A stretch of DNA of 64,000 nt. Origin: Levilactobacillus namurensis. Its GTDB lineage: Bacteria; Bacillota; Bacilli; Lactobacillales; Lactobacillaceae. The position numbers were made by a program, and so were the translations under genes. The stretch covers positions 1,922,001-1,986,000 of the forward strand of contig NZ_CP134159.1 in assembly GCF_032197885.1 (NCBI RefSeq), read 5' to 3'. Below are positions 16,916 to 26,348 of the stretch, one piece after another; the stretch's first letter is position 1, and each line of letters starts with the position of its first letter. The notes beneath the pieces are model-generated. The model was not told where the DNA came from, searched no databases, and saw only the letters and a list, made by a program, of their open reading frames with translations.

Positions 16916-19900
16916 TTAATGGCGTCGCAACCACCCAATCGGCCAAACGATAGCGGCGAGGAGCACCCCACCTAGAATCGTTAACCAGTTAGTCGGCTGT
17001 TCATCGGTCTGCGGTAACTGCGCCGTGGCCATATGGTTCGTCGCGGTCGTGGCAGTCGCCGTCGAACGCGTTCTCGCAGGTACCTGCGCTGACTGATCCG
17101 CTGCCACCGTTTCTGACGACTGTTTCCCCGTTGACGTCACGGGTGTACCGGTCACTGCCATTGGCGTTACCGTTACTCGCGAATGGTCCGTTGATTTCTG
17201 CGTTTTCGTTGGTGCCGTGGCTTTCGGCGTAACCACCGGCTCAGCAGCCGGCGCTGGTGTCTCATCAACGCTTGGCGCACCAACTTCGGACATCATCGGT
17301 GGTGTACTAGTCTCCGTTCCCGTAGGTTGACCAGTCGTTCCCGCCAACTGGTCCGGCGTCGCGGGTTGCCAGACCTGTGCCGGGTAATGGGCAATCACTG
17401 GCTGGGTCAAATCATGAATGTCCAACACCGTCAAAGCTCCCGTGCCATCGTTCACAATCGTTTCTCCCTGCAAGTTAACTGGCTGGGTCTTTACGACTTT
17501 CCCCTGGACAAGTTCACTTACTGTAGCTTGCCGAGTCGCTGGATCATACGTATAAACTGTCACGCTGTGGTCGGGCCACTGCTCCGTGACGTTGACGACT
17601 TCACCACTAGCCGCCTTCTCCGTGGTGGTCACGTCACCCAACGCGTCAACCGTTCGTCCCAAGACCTTTAGTTGTCCCGGCACTACCCGGATCAAGTAGT
17701 TCGGGGTTTTAGCGGTCGCAGTGATGGGGTAGGTTCCCACCGCCACATGTTCCGGTAGCGCAAACATTAACCCTAAATCATTAATCGTATCCGTCTCCGC
17801 TAAATTGCCAGCCGTTACCCGTGCTTGTTCTTGCGGGTCAGCTTCACCGACGAATTTTTGTTGATTCTCAATCTGCAAAGTTACCGGCCGCGGGGTCACC
17901 ACTAACTGTCCCACCGGAAATTTATCCAGATAATAGTTGGCCTGGTCTTGCAAGCGTTGTTTAGCTGTGGCGGTTAACCGGATGGTGTAGGTGCCTGCGT
18001 TAAGCTTGGTTGGCAGCACCACCTGCCCTGCTTGATCAACTAGCTCCAGGTCAGTGGGCTGGAAATGCGCAAACTTACCGGGTAAACTACTGGTTCCCTG
18101 TAACGTCACGGGATTTCCGTAAACTGCCTTTAACGACGTAATTGTTGCCGTGGCCACCCTAGGCGTAATCTGGAAGTAACCTGGTATCACGTCGACCTTG
18201 TAATTCTGCGACTTCTCCGTTCGCGAATTGGTAATCTGGTAACCTGCCGCGGTGACATCCTCGCCAGCCTGCCGAGTCAAAGTAACGCCTAGGTCCTTCA
18301 GGGTATCTTGGCCCACTAGGACTTGATGCGCGTCATCCCGCAGCTTCAAGACGGGGTCAGCTGTGCCGTAAACCTTGCTTTGATGATCTGCTACGTAAAC
18401 CGTAACCTTACGCGGCAAAATACTAAATTTCCCATCCTGAATCGTGACCTGATAATTCTGGCTAGTACTGGTCCCACGAATCGTGTACCCATTCGGCTGT
18501 ACCGTCTCTCCCTGGTCACGTTTCAGCGTCACGTGCAACGCATCCAAGGTATCTTGGTTGACCAGCTCTTTGGTGGCTTCCGGCGTTAGGGTCAACACTG
18601 GGTCAGCGTCACCGTAGTTTTTTTCCGCATCCGCCGCAATGACGGTCACCAGTCGGGGTAGAATCTTTAGTGTCCCCGGCGTCACCGTCAGGTCATAATT
18701 TGGATTATGATTCGTGCTCTGATCGCTCAGCTGATAAGTCCCGACATCCTCGCCAGAAGCGCGGGTGACCTGCACGCCTAAGTCCGCCAGGGTGTCCCCC
18801 GCAACCAAGGTCGAATCGCCATCCAGCTGAATTACGGGGGTCGGGTCCGTATCACCGTATACTTTTTCTTGGGGCGCAGCGGCGACAATCACTGGTCGCG
18901 GATCAATGATCAAGCCTCCCCACTGAATGGTGATGTTGTAATTTTTATTGTCCGCATTCCCGATAATGGTGTACTTTTGCCGCGCGGCTTCACCTTGGTC
19001 TCGCTGGAACTGGAGGTTTAAGTCTGCCAGCTGGTCGCCCGGTGCTAAGGACGTTCCCGCAGCCAATTCAAGGTCGGGTGTCGGGTCCGCGTCCCCATAA
19101 AACTTGTGTTGCGTTTGAATCGTCAGGGTTACGTTGCGTTTGGCAATCGTAAACGTCCCGGGCGTTACTCTGACCGTGTAATTCTGGTTAGTCGCTGCTT
19201 TCTGAGCCTCAATCTGGTACTCGCCCGCTGCTTCACCCGGGGTTCGCGTGAGCGTCACGCCTAAATTCTCAAGTTGATCGCCATTCTGCAGTTGGCCGTC
19301 GGTGATGGCCCAGTCCAATTCCGGATCATCGGCGGTACCGTAAGTCTTGGTATGATTATTCGCCGAGACCGTGATTGCCCGGGGCGTGACCGTCAGGGTT
19401 CCTGGCGTAAAGCCCGTCACGGCATAATTGCCCGCCTGTGCCAGCTTAGCTTGAGCTTGAGCCGTGTATCGCACCTGATAGGTCGGGCCAACTTGTAGCT
19501 GGGTTAGGTCGGTGACCACCTGCTGGGTATCCGGATCAACGACTTCAAAGTCTCCTGACGTAGTGTCCGTGACTTGTCCATACGTCCCGCTTAAGACCGG
19601 GGCATCCCCATAAACAATGGTGCTAGGGTTAGCCTGAGCCGTTACCGTTTTGGGATTGATCGTTAAGATGCTCGACACAAACAGGCCCGCATACGGGTTA
19701 TCCGGGGCCAAACTCTTCATGTAGGCCCGTCCCTTATCCGTCAACTTCACCACGTACGTCCCCGCGTTAACTGGGGTGACCGGTGTTTTCAGGTCCTGAT
19801 CGCTATAGTAGACAAAGTCATCGTCCTGAAGCTGATCCGCTTGAACCTTCCCGAAACCATCCCCCAGATGGACCGTGGGCCGTTTAACGGGCTGACCATA

Positions 19901-22351
19901 CGTCACGGGCTGCGTCACAATCGTCGCCAAACTGTCTTGTGCGTGATTGTTAGTGGTGGTCAACTTACCCAGACTCACCTCAAAATCACCCAGCAGGTCT
20001 TGGGCTTTTTTCAAGGCCGCATAACCCGCTTGTCCGTCCTGCACGATGTCGGCGGCTACCGTAACCGTTTGTGCCGTCCCAAAATCGGTGATGGCCACCG
20101 CGTTACTGTCGTAAACGTCTTGATAGATGTCCGAAATATTGTTATACAAGGTCGCAGCATCGGCCTGTTGGGCCTGAGATAAACCGTTGAGGGCACTGAA
20201 CTGGTTGTAAATCTCCCGAGCCTGTTTCTGATAATCATCGGCTTGCTGCTGATTGGCACTAGCCTTATCCGCCCAAGACTTTAAGGTCTGCGTGGTTGGC
20301 ACCAGTAAGTTAGTTGCTTTTTGCGGCGCTTGGGCGTCCGTCGAATCCGTCGCCTGGGCGCTCCCCGTCGCTGACCAGTAATAGTCTTGGTTAGTAATCC
20401 CTGTCGTCGCCGTCCCACTAATGACCGGCTGCTGGTTGGCATCGACCAACGGCTGTTGGTTCAACGCCTGGTCAATGGCCTGCCCCGTCCCCACGGTCGC
20501 AGTCCCGACCACCGTTTGGCCGTCCACCGTGGTTCCCTGACTGGTGTAGTAGTGCCCTAAAGCTTGGGCCTGCGTATCCGTGGTTTCGTCCGTCGCTGCA
20601 GTGGTGGTCTGATCGACCGCCAGTTGATCATGGGCCACACTTTGCCCATCCTTAGGCGCCGCCAAAACCACTTTGGTTGGCGTATATCCCGGGATCTGGA
20701 CCAAAGCCGGTTCCCCCGCCACTGTGGTGACCGTCACGGGTTGTAAGCCCGCAATCGGTTGCTGGGTCTGGGCATCGACCGGCGTGACTTCAGCCGTGTA
20801 CGCTAACCGGACCGGAACCGTGACCTGTTGACTGTCATCGTCGGTCACCACATAGGTGTAGTATGTATCATCCGCGACGTCTTGATAGGCACTTCCCCCC
20901 ACAGAATGCGCCGTCCCATTTTGATTAGCCACCACTTGGCTCCCATCGATAACGTAGACGTTGCCCGCTGAATCCGTAGGAAGGATCGACACCAGGGTCG
21001 GGTCGACTTCCCCGGCGGCGACCGCGCGTTGGGCCGCGGCTTGCGTGGAGAAGACCGAAACGGTATCCCCAATGTTGGCAATGGCTTCCACGTTCGCGTT
21101 ATCCAATAACGCGCCTTGATCCGCCGAATCGACCATGTGCACGGTCAGTGGAATCGTTTTGGGGGTGTAACTGAATTTATCAATCCTAGCGGAATAGTCA
21201 TTCCAGCTGCCCCCCGTCGAAGCAGCTACCGAAATCGAATACCCCGTGCTAACATCCTCAATATGCCGCGAAAAGATGCCGTTCTTCAACACCACCGTCA
21301 ATAACTGGGACTTCGCATCATAGTCCATGGTAAAGTCGTTCAAGGTGTTCGTCCGTCGGTCGTTCAACTCCACCTGGCTAGCCGCTTTCCAATCCGTTGA
21401 AGCTGCCGACTGAAGGTTCCCGTTACTATCCGTGGTCCGCCAGCCAATGTAGGGCTGCGAACTGGGGTCGTGGTATTCGGAGACATTGTTGTACTCGTCA
21501 AAGACGAACCCGAAGGCATTACTCAGACCGCCTAAGCCCAGTTGACCCCCTGAGCCCCCCTGGGTGGCCTTGGCCGGGTCACCCGGCGCGAAAATAAAGC
21601 CCACACTATCGGCCCCGCCAGAAGTCTTACTCCCGATTCCCAGCGCCCCCGACATCGAGAAGTTATGACTAAAGTCAATTTCGTGTTCAAACGACACGTG
21701 AGCCGCCTGATGCCCCTGAATCGTGGTCTTACCGTACGCGCCGTAGTAGTCGTGCGCCGCGTTACTGGTTAGGTCGATCGTCCCGTCCGCCCCAATCTTC
21801 TGCGTCACCGTATTCTGGGTCGGGTTGTCATCCTGATCGCTTCCCCCACGATTCTCGACCTTCGCCGTAAAGTGGTCCGCAATCTGTTGCGCCGTCAAGG
21901 ATACCTGTGATTGGTCGACCCCGATGTTGACGCTCTGGTCCTGGGACAAGACCGGGTACGTCGTTGGGGTCGTCGGGGTCGTTTCCGTAACCGGCGTTGA
22001 TTCGGTAACCGGAGCTGATTCGGGGGTTGCCGCCGGATTCGGCGATGCTGCCGTCACTGGTGCTGGATTGACAGTCTCCGTCTGTCCCGTTGTTGTAGCT
22101 TCGGTCGTCGCCAACCTGGCGTTGGGACTTTGCGAAGTCTTTGCCGGGATGACCGTTGTCCCGGTCGCTGGAGTCTCCTCAACGGTCGTTGCCGCATGAC
22201 CGGTAGTCAATTGTCCACTATCTGCCAGGGTAAAGGCGGCTAACCCGACCATCAGACCGCCAAAAATTCGGGTTTTAAGTCGCCATCCCGTACGTCCCTT
22301 GTACAGGATAAACGCCTTCTTAGTGGTTTGGTTTCTCACTCGTTGTTTCAT
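16916..22351 (-). CDS. Giant LPQTDE-anchored adhesin: L-type lectin, MucBP-like and multiple MBG repeats
   Basis: An 1811-residue surface protein. The N-terminus (MKQRVRNQTTKKAFILYKGR) is a variant of the KxYKxGKxW signal peptide seen on long serine-rich or repeat adhesins. A Thr/Pro-rich linker follows, then a lectin-like domain of about 230 residues with GFIFAPGD, GLSNAFGFVFDEYNN and IGWRTTDSNG, typical of bacterial L-type lectins. Two MucBP-like stretches and a helical FIVAR-like segment come next. Then come about nine 75-residue MBG-type repeats, each with a K-x-Y-G-D/T-A-D-P start, GDTLADLGV-like centre and NYxVTVxPGxFxI end. The C-terminus has a Thr/Ser wall spacer, LPQTDE, a hydrophobic helix and RRH tail. 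ATG 22351 is preceded by GAAGAAGG. It lies 22 bp after a small gene and is probably co-transcribed. The probable function is carbohydrate or mucin adhesion. Confidence 0.92.
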   Translation of the reverse strand: MKQRVRNQTTKKAFILYKGRTGWRLKTRIFGGLMVGLAAFTLADSGQLTTGHAATTVEETPATGTTVIPAKTSQSPNARLATTEATTTGQTETVNPAPVTAASPNPAATPESAPVTESTPVTETTPTTPTTYPVLSQDQSVNIGVDQSQVSLTAQQIADHFTAKVENRGGSDQDDNPTQNTVTQKIGADGTIDLTSNAAHDYYGAYGKTTIQGHQAAHVSFEHEIDFSHNFSMSGALGIGSKTSGGADSVGFIFAPGDPAKATQGGSGGQLGLGGLSNAFGFVFDEYNNVSEYHDPSSQPYIGWRTTDSNGNLQSAASTDWKAASQVELNDRRTNTLNDFTMDYDAKSQLLTVVLKNGIFSRHIEDVSTGYSISVAASTGGSWNDYSARIDKFSYTPKTIPLTVHMVDSADQGALLDNANVEAIANIGDTVSVFSTQAAAQRAVAAGEVDPTLVSILPTDSAGNVYVIDGSQVVANQNGTAHSVGGSAYQDVADDTYYTYVVTDDDSQQVTVPVRLAYTAEVTPVDAQTQQPIAGLQPVTVTTVAGEPALVQIPGYTPTKVVLAAPKDGQSVAHDQLAVDQTTTAATDETTDTQAQALGHYYTSQGTTVDGQTVVGTATVGTGQAIDQALNQQPLVDANQQPVISGTATTGITNQDYYWSATGSAQATDSTDAQAPQKATNLLVPTTQTLKSWADKASANQQQADDYQKQAREIYNQFSALNGLSQAQQADAATLYNNISDIYQDVYDSNAVAITDFGTAQTVTVAADIVQDGQAGYAALKKAQDLLGDFEVSLGKLTTTNNHAQDSLATIVTQPVTYGQPVKRPTVHLGDGFGKVQADQLQDDDFVYYSDQDLKTPVTPVNAGTYVVKLTDKGRAYMKSLAPDNPYAGLFVSSILTINPKTVTAQANPSTIVYGDAPVLSGTYGQVTDTTSGDFEVVDPDTQQVVTDLTQLQVGPTYQVRYTAQAQAKLAQAGNYAVTGFTPGTLTVTPRAITVSANNHTKTYGTADDPELDWAITDGQLQNGDQLENLGVTLTRTPGEAAGEYQIEAQKAATNQNYTVRVTPGTFTIAKRNVTLTIQTQHKFYGDADPTPDLELAAGTSLAPGDQLADLNLQFQRDQGEAARQKYTIIGNADNKNYNITIQWGGLIIDPRPVIVAAAPQEKVYGDTDPTPVIQLDGDSTLVAGDTLADLGVQVTRASGEDVGTYQLSDQSTNHNPNYDLTVTPGTLKILPRLVTVIAADAEKNYGDADPVLTLTPEATKELVNQDTLDALHVTLKRDQGETVQPNGYTIRGTSTSQNYQVTIQDGKFSILPRKVTVYVADHQSKVYGTADPVLKLRDDAHQVLVGQDTLKDLGVTLTRQAGEDVTAAGYQITNSRTEKSQNYKVDVIPGYFQITPRVATATITSLKAVYGNPVTLQGTSSLPGKFAHFQPTDLELVDQAGQVVLPTKLNAGTYTIRLTATAKQRLQDQANYYLDKFPVGQLVVTPRPVTLQIENQQKFVGEADPQEQARVTAGNLAETDTINDLGLMFALPEHVAVGTYPITATAKTPNYLIRVVPGQLKVLGRTVDALGDVTTTEKAASGEVVNVTEQWPDHSVTVYTYDPATRQATVSELVQGKVVKTQPVNLQGETIVNDGTGALTVLDIHDLTQPVIAHYPAQVWQPATPDQLAGTTGQPTGTETSTPPMMSEVGAPSVDETPAPAAEPVVTPKATAPTKTQKSTDHSRVTVTPMAVTGTPVTSTGKQSSETVAADQSAQVPARTRSTATATTATNHMATAQLPQTDEQPTNWLTILGGVLLAAIVWPIGWLRRH

Positions 22352-22373
22352 GTTTACAACCTTCTTCGGTTTG

Positions 22374-22817
22374 TTATGTATTTGGTGTGGCTGGGTGCCG
22401 GTGGCGCACAGGGGTTGACTCGACTTGTTCGGCCAACTCATAGTAAGCTGGCGCCACCAATTCCCGTTCAAGGTAGGGCAAGCTCCCCATCAGACTGAGG
22501 GCACTTTGCCACCAATAGAGGTCCCGCTTACGAAAAAACGCGTTAAGTTCTTCGGGGAGCGCGTTCACTTGGTCCCGTTCTAAGTACAGGGTTAAATCAA
22601 TTAAATAATTGAGCCGCCACTGCGACTCGACGTACAGCTCATTTTTCGCCGTCCTATCTGTTGGGATGGCCTGGCGTTTCATATAGACTCTCGACCACCA
22701 TTTCTCTGGTAAATCACAGGTTTTTTGTAGCGCCAACAGGGTCTTTTGCAGATCCTGAATACGGGTCGCAATCGTCGCCACCGTCTGCGCATATGCCACT
22801 TGATAAGGATCATGCAC
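22374..22817 (-). CDS. Unrecognised 147-residue protein upstream of the adhesin
   Basis: I do not recognise this family. It starts at GTG 22817 (reading VHDPYQVAYAQTVATIATRI), because GAGGAGG lies 8 bp before it; the longer frame to 22865 has no ribosome site. It is predicted soluble, rich in Trp, Tyr, Leu and Glu, with helical segments such as TRIQDLQKTLLALQKT and LNYLIDLTLYLERDQVNALP, and no signal peptide or membrane helix. It ends 22 bp before the adhesin start in the same direction, so the two are likely one operon; it may regulate or assist the adhesin. Clean ribosome site and spacing make it a real gene. Confidence 0.75.
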   Translation of the reverse strand: MHDPYQVAYAQTVATIATRIQDLQKTLLALQKTCDLPEKWWSRVYMKRQAIPTDRTAKNELYVESQWRLNYLIDLTLYLERDQVNALPEELNAFFRKRDLYWWQSALSLMGSLPYLERELVAPAYYELAEQVESTPVRHRHPATPNT

Positions 22818-23345
22818 GTTAACCACCTCCTCAACCTTGCGTTGACAGGCGCCATCCCCAGCCACTTTTAAGAATTCGCTTTCATTAAAGGCTCCACCGT
22901 ACTGAGAATCAGCGCCTAATCCATCTCGGATATTTTTAGTATAATGTTAATAAAAAACGCAATCAATAGGACTAGTGTTTCAACGATTTATGTAACGAAT
23001 CACTTAGTTTGTCACCCTTCTTCCCGAAATTTACCGTGATCTTAAGCCCCTGATTGCCGACCTTTTCCCTCAAGCTACCCTTGAGCATCGACAGCCATGT
23101 TAACTTGCCAAGTAACCCTTAACTTTCTCAGAAAAATGCGCCAATCAAAAAATTGACTGAAAAGGCTTGCTTTTCAGTCAATCTTGTCATCCTAAAAATT
23201 AGTGGATTCTCTAATTAATAAACTATCAGTGGCGAGAATCGTTTCTTAAAACCAGCAGGTTCCCGTAAGGCTCAAGGGGTTACGGGAATCCGCAACTTTT
23301 TTCGCTTGTAGCTTCTGCCCTTCTTCTAGCCAACTTGGTCCAACT
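22818..23345. other. Intergenic region with hairpins; possible minus-strand small RNA
   Basis: No coding frame is supported. A perfect 12-bp stem (ATTGACTGAAAA at 23152-23163, TTTTCAGTCAAT at 23171-23182) with a 7-nt loop is followed on the minus strand by a T tract: a classical terminator with no gene just upstream of it. A 9-bp hairpin TTCCCGTAA/TTACGGGAA lies at 23261-23289. Together they could bound a small RNA of about 140 nt on the minus strand. From 22870 to 23140 nothing is recognisable. Confidence 0.35.
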
Positions 23346-23391
23346 CAACAAAAAAGTCGCCCCCAGATACTAACGCATCTGAGTGGCGACT
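23346..23391 (-). terminator. Terminator of the tRNA-Gln transcript
   Basis: On the minus strand AGTCGCC and GGCGACT pair around a 22-nt loop and are followed by TTTTTTG, 16 bp after the tRNA 3' end. Confidence 0.85.
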
Positions 23392-23406
23392 CCCGCTTTA
23401 CCATGA

Positions 23407-23478
23407 TTGGGCATACTGGGATCGAACCAGTAAATTACGGATTCAGAGTCCGGTGCCTTACCATTTGGCGAATGCCCA
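23407..23478 (-). tRNA. tRNA-Gln (anticodon CUG)
   Basis: A 72-nt cloverleaf. The acceptor stem is TGGGCAT with ATGCCCA (7 of 7 pairs, U1-A72 as is characteristic of tRNA-Gln), discriminator A, T-loop GGTTCGATCCC and anticodon loop CTCTGAA, giving CUG, which reads CAG codons. The first anticodon-stem pair (C27-U43) is mismatched. CCA is not encoded. It is an independent unit with a consensus promoter upstream and its own terminator. It should be a minor glutamine isoacceptor, as UUG can read both codons. Confidence 0.93.
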
Positions 23479-23508
23479 ATGATTCTATCGCTCGTAAGCA
23501 ACTATTTC

Positions 23509-23537
23509 ATATTACCCTGTTTGCGTTTTGGTGTCAA
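23509..23537 (-). promoter_or_regulatory. Promoter of tRNA-Gln
   Basis: On the minus strand a consensus TTGACA (bases 23532-23537) and TAATAT (23509-23514) are 17 bp apart, 30 bp before the mature 5' end. Confidence 0.85.
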
Positions 23538-23596
23538 CCGGTTTTCTAGCAAAAATTTCCTGTAAAAACTTATCGAAATTATTTGCTAAAGAGCTG

Positions 23597-23625
23597 TTGA
23601 CAATTATCAGGTAAAAGGGTAAATT
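23597..23625 (+). promoter_or_regulatory. Promoter of tRNA-Glu
   Basis: TTGACA at 23597-23602 and TAAATT at 23620-23625 with a 17-bp spacer, 22 bp before the mature tRNA 5' end. Confidence 0.8.
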
Positions 23626-23647
23626 AGATATTGCTAGTTACCATTAT

Positions 23648-23721
23648 TGCCCATTGGTCAAACTGGTTTAAGACGTCGCCCTCTCAAGGCGGAGCTACGG
23701 GTTCGAGCCCCGTATGGGCTA
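23648..23721 (+). tRNA. tRNA-Glu (anticodon CUC)
   Basis: A 74-nt cloverleaf with D-arm TGGTCAAACTGGTTTAAGAC, anticodon stem TCGCC/GGCGG around loop CTCTCAA (anticodon CUC, reading GAG), T-arm ACGGGTTCGAGCCCCGT and discriminator A. Aligned from U8, the acceptor is TGCCCAT with ATGGGCT: pairs 2-7 are perfect but position 1-72 is U-U instead of the usual G-C of tRNA-Glu. CCA is not encoded. It has its own promoter and terminator, and is probably a secondary isoacceptor next to a UUC tRNA elsewhere. Confidence 0.9.
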
Positions 23722-23736
23722 TCAACGATTAACGGT

Positions 23737-23770
23737 TAACCACCACGTTTAAAAACGTGGTGGTTTTTTT
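23737..23770 (+). terminator. Terminator of tRNA-Glu
   Basis: AACCACCACGTTT pairs with AAACGTGGTGGTT in a compact hairpin followed by seven T, 17 bp after the tRNA. Confidence 0.93.
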
Positions 23771-23786
23771 CTGTCCAATCAACACG

Positions 23787-23822
23787 TAAAAAGCCCGCAA
23801 CCCCAACGGTTACGAGCTCTTT
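23787..23822 (-). terminator. Terminator of the LRR adhesin gene
   Basis: On the minus strand AGCTCGTAACC and GGTTGCGGGCT pair with G-U wobbles around GTTGG, followed by TTTTTA. It lies 45 bp after the adhesin stop. Confidence 0.75.
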
Positions 23823-23867
23823 GCGCTATTCTATCTGGTTTGGTTCAAGTGACAAATTCTCTCTAAA

Positions 23868-26348
23868 CTATTGCCGATCACGTTTACGCCATTGGAAGCC
23901 ACCTAAACTCGCCAGGAGTAAGCCTAAGCCGCCAAGTAACCAACCGTGAGTGGTCTGTTCGTCGGTTTGCGGCAACGTCGTCTCATCCGCGTTAGTCTTC
24001 AAGGTCGCCGACTGCGATTGGGGTTGTGCCACTGATTGGCCCAGTGGTGTCTTCCCCGTCGCAATCCCCTGTGCCGCAGCGCCGCCCTGCGTAACAATTG
24101 GACCAGCTACGCCTGGCTGAGCAGGTTTTACGACGTTCGTCATGCCAGATTCCAAGTCACCACTCCCCGAAGTGTCCGGTCCCGGCGTTGGTGCTGGGGT
24201 CGGCTCCGGCGTTGGTTCTGGTTCTGGTTCTGGTTCTGGTTCCGGCTCTGGCTCCGGTTCTGGTTCTGGCTCCGGCTCTGGTTCCGGCTCTGGTTCTGGT
24301 TCCGGCTCTGGCTCCGGCTCTGGATCAACCGGTGTGGCCGCGTAGGTGACCCACGTAGTCTGGTCTTCCCCACTCGGGGTTGCTGTTAAACCGGTGACCG
24401 TCAACTGGTCGGCCGTGTACCCATCAATTACGGGTGAGGTCCGGTCAGGCAACGTCGTGGTGGTACTAATCGGGTGCCAGTCTTGCCACTGGGTCTCCCC
24501 CGTCACCGCATCGCGTTGACCCTGCCGAATAAAGGTGACCCAAGCCGTATAAGTTGGGGCTGCTTCCGTGCCATCCGCGTATTGGTAATGGATCCACTGC
24601 GTCACCGTTTTCCGGTTATCCAGCGCCGTGATGGCGTGTTTGAGGTGCACGGTAAAGCTTTGCGCCGTATCCCCAAAGACCGCTCCTGCGGTCGGATACT
24701 CGTCGCTGACCAGTTCGTAGCCCTGATCCAGATACGATTGAATCGTGGTCCCCGTCTGGTAGTCGCTAGTCGTTCCGAGGTCCCCATTCAGCTCGGTGCT
24801 CGCCAGCAGGTCGCCGGTCGTATCGTCTTGATAATGAACGGTGACGGTCTGTCCCTGGGTCGCCCCGATTTTTTGATACATCGTGGTTCCAGCGATAAAG
24901 GTCAAATTACCGCCTAAATCAACACCGTTCGGGTCCACCGTCCCGGCAAACCGGTAAACGTACTGAGACTGCCAACCCAGCTGACCGTAAACTACTTGGT
25001 CACCAGTCAAATCCGGATTTACTAATTTTTGGTCCTGAGCAAACTGAATCTTCCCGTCCGCATCACGGTAAGCAATCTTATCTAGGATGGGCCGTCCCCA
25101 CATATCAATCGTGGGATGGTTAGTCTGGACCGTTCCGTCCGGCCCCACCGCTACGGGGTTATCGACTTGAACGTACTGCAACCACCCCGTAATTACAGCG
25201 CCGTACCGCGAAACGTGCTTAATGATCCCTAATGAACTCCAGTCATCGATTGAGTTGCCGTCTAGCGTAATCGCATGTGGGTATTTATAATCACTATCCA
25301 CAACCGTAGCAATCATCGGCGCCAAGATGCCTAACTGATGACTTGTCATCCCGGTTAGGTTCTTTTGTGCGTTATCTTCCGAAGAGAAGTCCAAGTTTTG
25401 CATATAGTGGGCATCCACCTGTGCCAGGACGTGGAGCTGGTCATCCGTCATGGCACCCCAGTAATTGGTCTTAATCGATAAGTGGGTTAGATCCTTCAGT
25501 GCCAATAGCGGGGTTAAATCTAAATTAGGAATCTCCGCCAGCGAATTTCCCAGCGTCATCTCCACCGAGACCGTCGCTTTTTCCGTTAAATTCCCCAGCA
25601 GTTCTAAACCACTCAAATCCGTCACTTTGCCAAAACCGTTTGCTTTGACTTGGGCCACTCCCCAAAAATTCTGAATATCCTTTAACGTCAGGACCTGATC
25701 AGCCGTCAAATTCAAACTCTTGCGAACCGCCGCCAGCAAGTTGGCATCCTTAAACTGGTCACTCAAATCTGCGTCAGGATCAATTTCCGGTGATGCGCTC
25801 CGCTTTTGCGGCGTGGTCGCTGATACCGTCGCCGGCGCCGCCTGATGGCCCGCATCCGTTTTAGTCTCCGTTAACTGGTCATCGGTGGTGACCGATGACG
25901 TGGTCGACTCCGTTTCCAGCGTAGATTCAGTCTTCTCTACCTCAGAGTCATCCTTTGTTTGGTCGGCATCCGGCTCAACTGGCGGAACCGTTTCAGCCGT
26001 TCCTTGCGTCGTCGACTGGTCCGTCACCGGTGGCGTTTCCGTCTCTAAATCCGTGTCTGTATCCGTCACCGGCAAGGTAGAGTCCGTTGACTCTGAGGCT
26101 TGGTTGGCACCGTTAGTCGGCGTCTGATCCGTCCCCGCTACCGTGTCATCCGTCGCCGTGGTCGGTTGGCTTAGCGTTGCCGTGGATTCCTGTAACGAAT
26201 TATCCGTTGTCGTCACCGATTCAGCCGTGGCTGTCGGCTCCTGTGTGTCAGCCTGGGCCGAAGTCTCCCCCAGTGACCAGCTCAAAAGCGCTAAAGCCGT
26301 TCCCGAATAAAGCCACCACTTATGCGTTGTGCGTTTAGTCATCGTCAT
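23868..26348 (-). CDS. LPQTDE-anchored LRR/MucBP surface protein with a Pro-Glu stalk
   Basis: An 826-residue cell-wall protein. ATG 26348 is chosen because GAGGAGG lies 8 bp upstream; the N-terminus [20 protein letters not shown] is a signal peptide cut near SAQA. Residues about 35-180 are Thr/Ser/Asp-rich. A region starting [20 protein letters not shown] contains internalin-like leucine-rich units ([23 protein letters not shown]). A MucBP-type domain follows ([20 protein letters not shown]) and a Mub-like module ([20 protein letters not shown]). A rigid stalk of more than 35 Pro-Glu residues comes next, then a Gly/Gln spacer, LPQTDE, a hydrophobic helix and RKRDRQ. It probably binds mucus or epithelial ligands. 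The motif matches that of the giant adhesin, so the same sortase should anchor both. It stands alone with a possible promoter near 26470. Confidence 0.92.
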   Translation of the reverse strand: MTMTKRTTHKWWLYSGTALALLSWSLGETSAQADTQEPTATAESVTTTDNSLQESTATLSQPTTATDDTVAGTDQTPTNGANQASESTDSTLPVTDTDTDLETETPPVTDQSTTQGTAETVPPVEPDADQTKDDSEVEKTESTLETESTTSSVTTDDQLTETKTDAGHQAAPATVSATTPQKRSASPEIDPDADLSDQFKDANLLAAVRKSLNLTADQVLTLKDIQNFWGVAQVKANGFGKVTDLSGLELLGNLTEKATVSVEMTLGNSLAEIPNLDLTPLLALKDLTHLSIKTNYWGAMTDDQLHVLAQVDAHYMQNLDFSSEDNAQKNLTGMTSHQLGILAPMIATVVDSDYKYPHAITLDGNSIDDWSSLGIIKHVSRYGAVITGWLQYVQVDNPVAVGPDGTVQTNHPTIDMWGRPILDKIAYRDADGKIQFAQDQKLVNPDLTGDQVVYGQLGWQSQYVYRFAGTVDPNGVDLGGNLTFIAGTTMYQKIGATQGQTVTVHYQDDTTGDLLASTELNGDLGTTSDYQTGTTIQSYLDQGYELVSDEYPTAGAVFGDTAQSFTVHLKHAITALDNRKTVTQWIHYQYADGTEAAPTYTAWVTFIRQGQRDAVTGETQWQDWHPISTTTTLPDRTSPVIDGYTADQLTVTGLTATPSGEDQTTWVTYAATPVDPEPEPEPEPEPEPEPEPEPEPEPEPEPEPEPEPEPEPTPEPTPAPTPGPDTSGSGDLESGMTNVVKPAQPGVAGPIVTQGGAAAQGIATGKTPLGQSVAQPQSQSATLKTNADETTLPQTDEQTTHGWLLGGLGLLLASLGGFQWRKRDRQ
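24212..24330 (-). repeat. Tandem 6-bp-unit repeat encoding the Pro-Glu stalk
   Basis: Repeated GGCTCY/GGTTCT units (plus strand) of about 118 bp encode alternating Pro and Glu. Silent C/T changes are scattered but the reading frame holds throughout. Such arrays can change length by slippage in multiples of 6 bp, which lengthens or shortens the stalk without frameshift. Confidence 0.9.

Noticed and set aside
24212..24330. Repeat array as a possible CRISPR
   Set aside because: Units are 6 bp with no spacers and lie inside a coding sequence; no cas genes are present.
24036..24389. Frames encoding Gly-Ser, Trp-Phe or Arg-Ser-Gln repeats across the stalk array
   Set aside because: They are other-frame readings of the hexamer repeat coding for Pro-Glu in the LRR adhesin.
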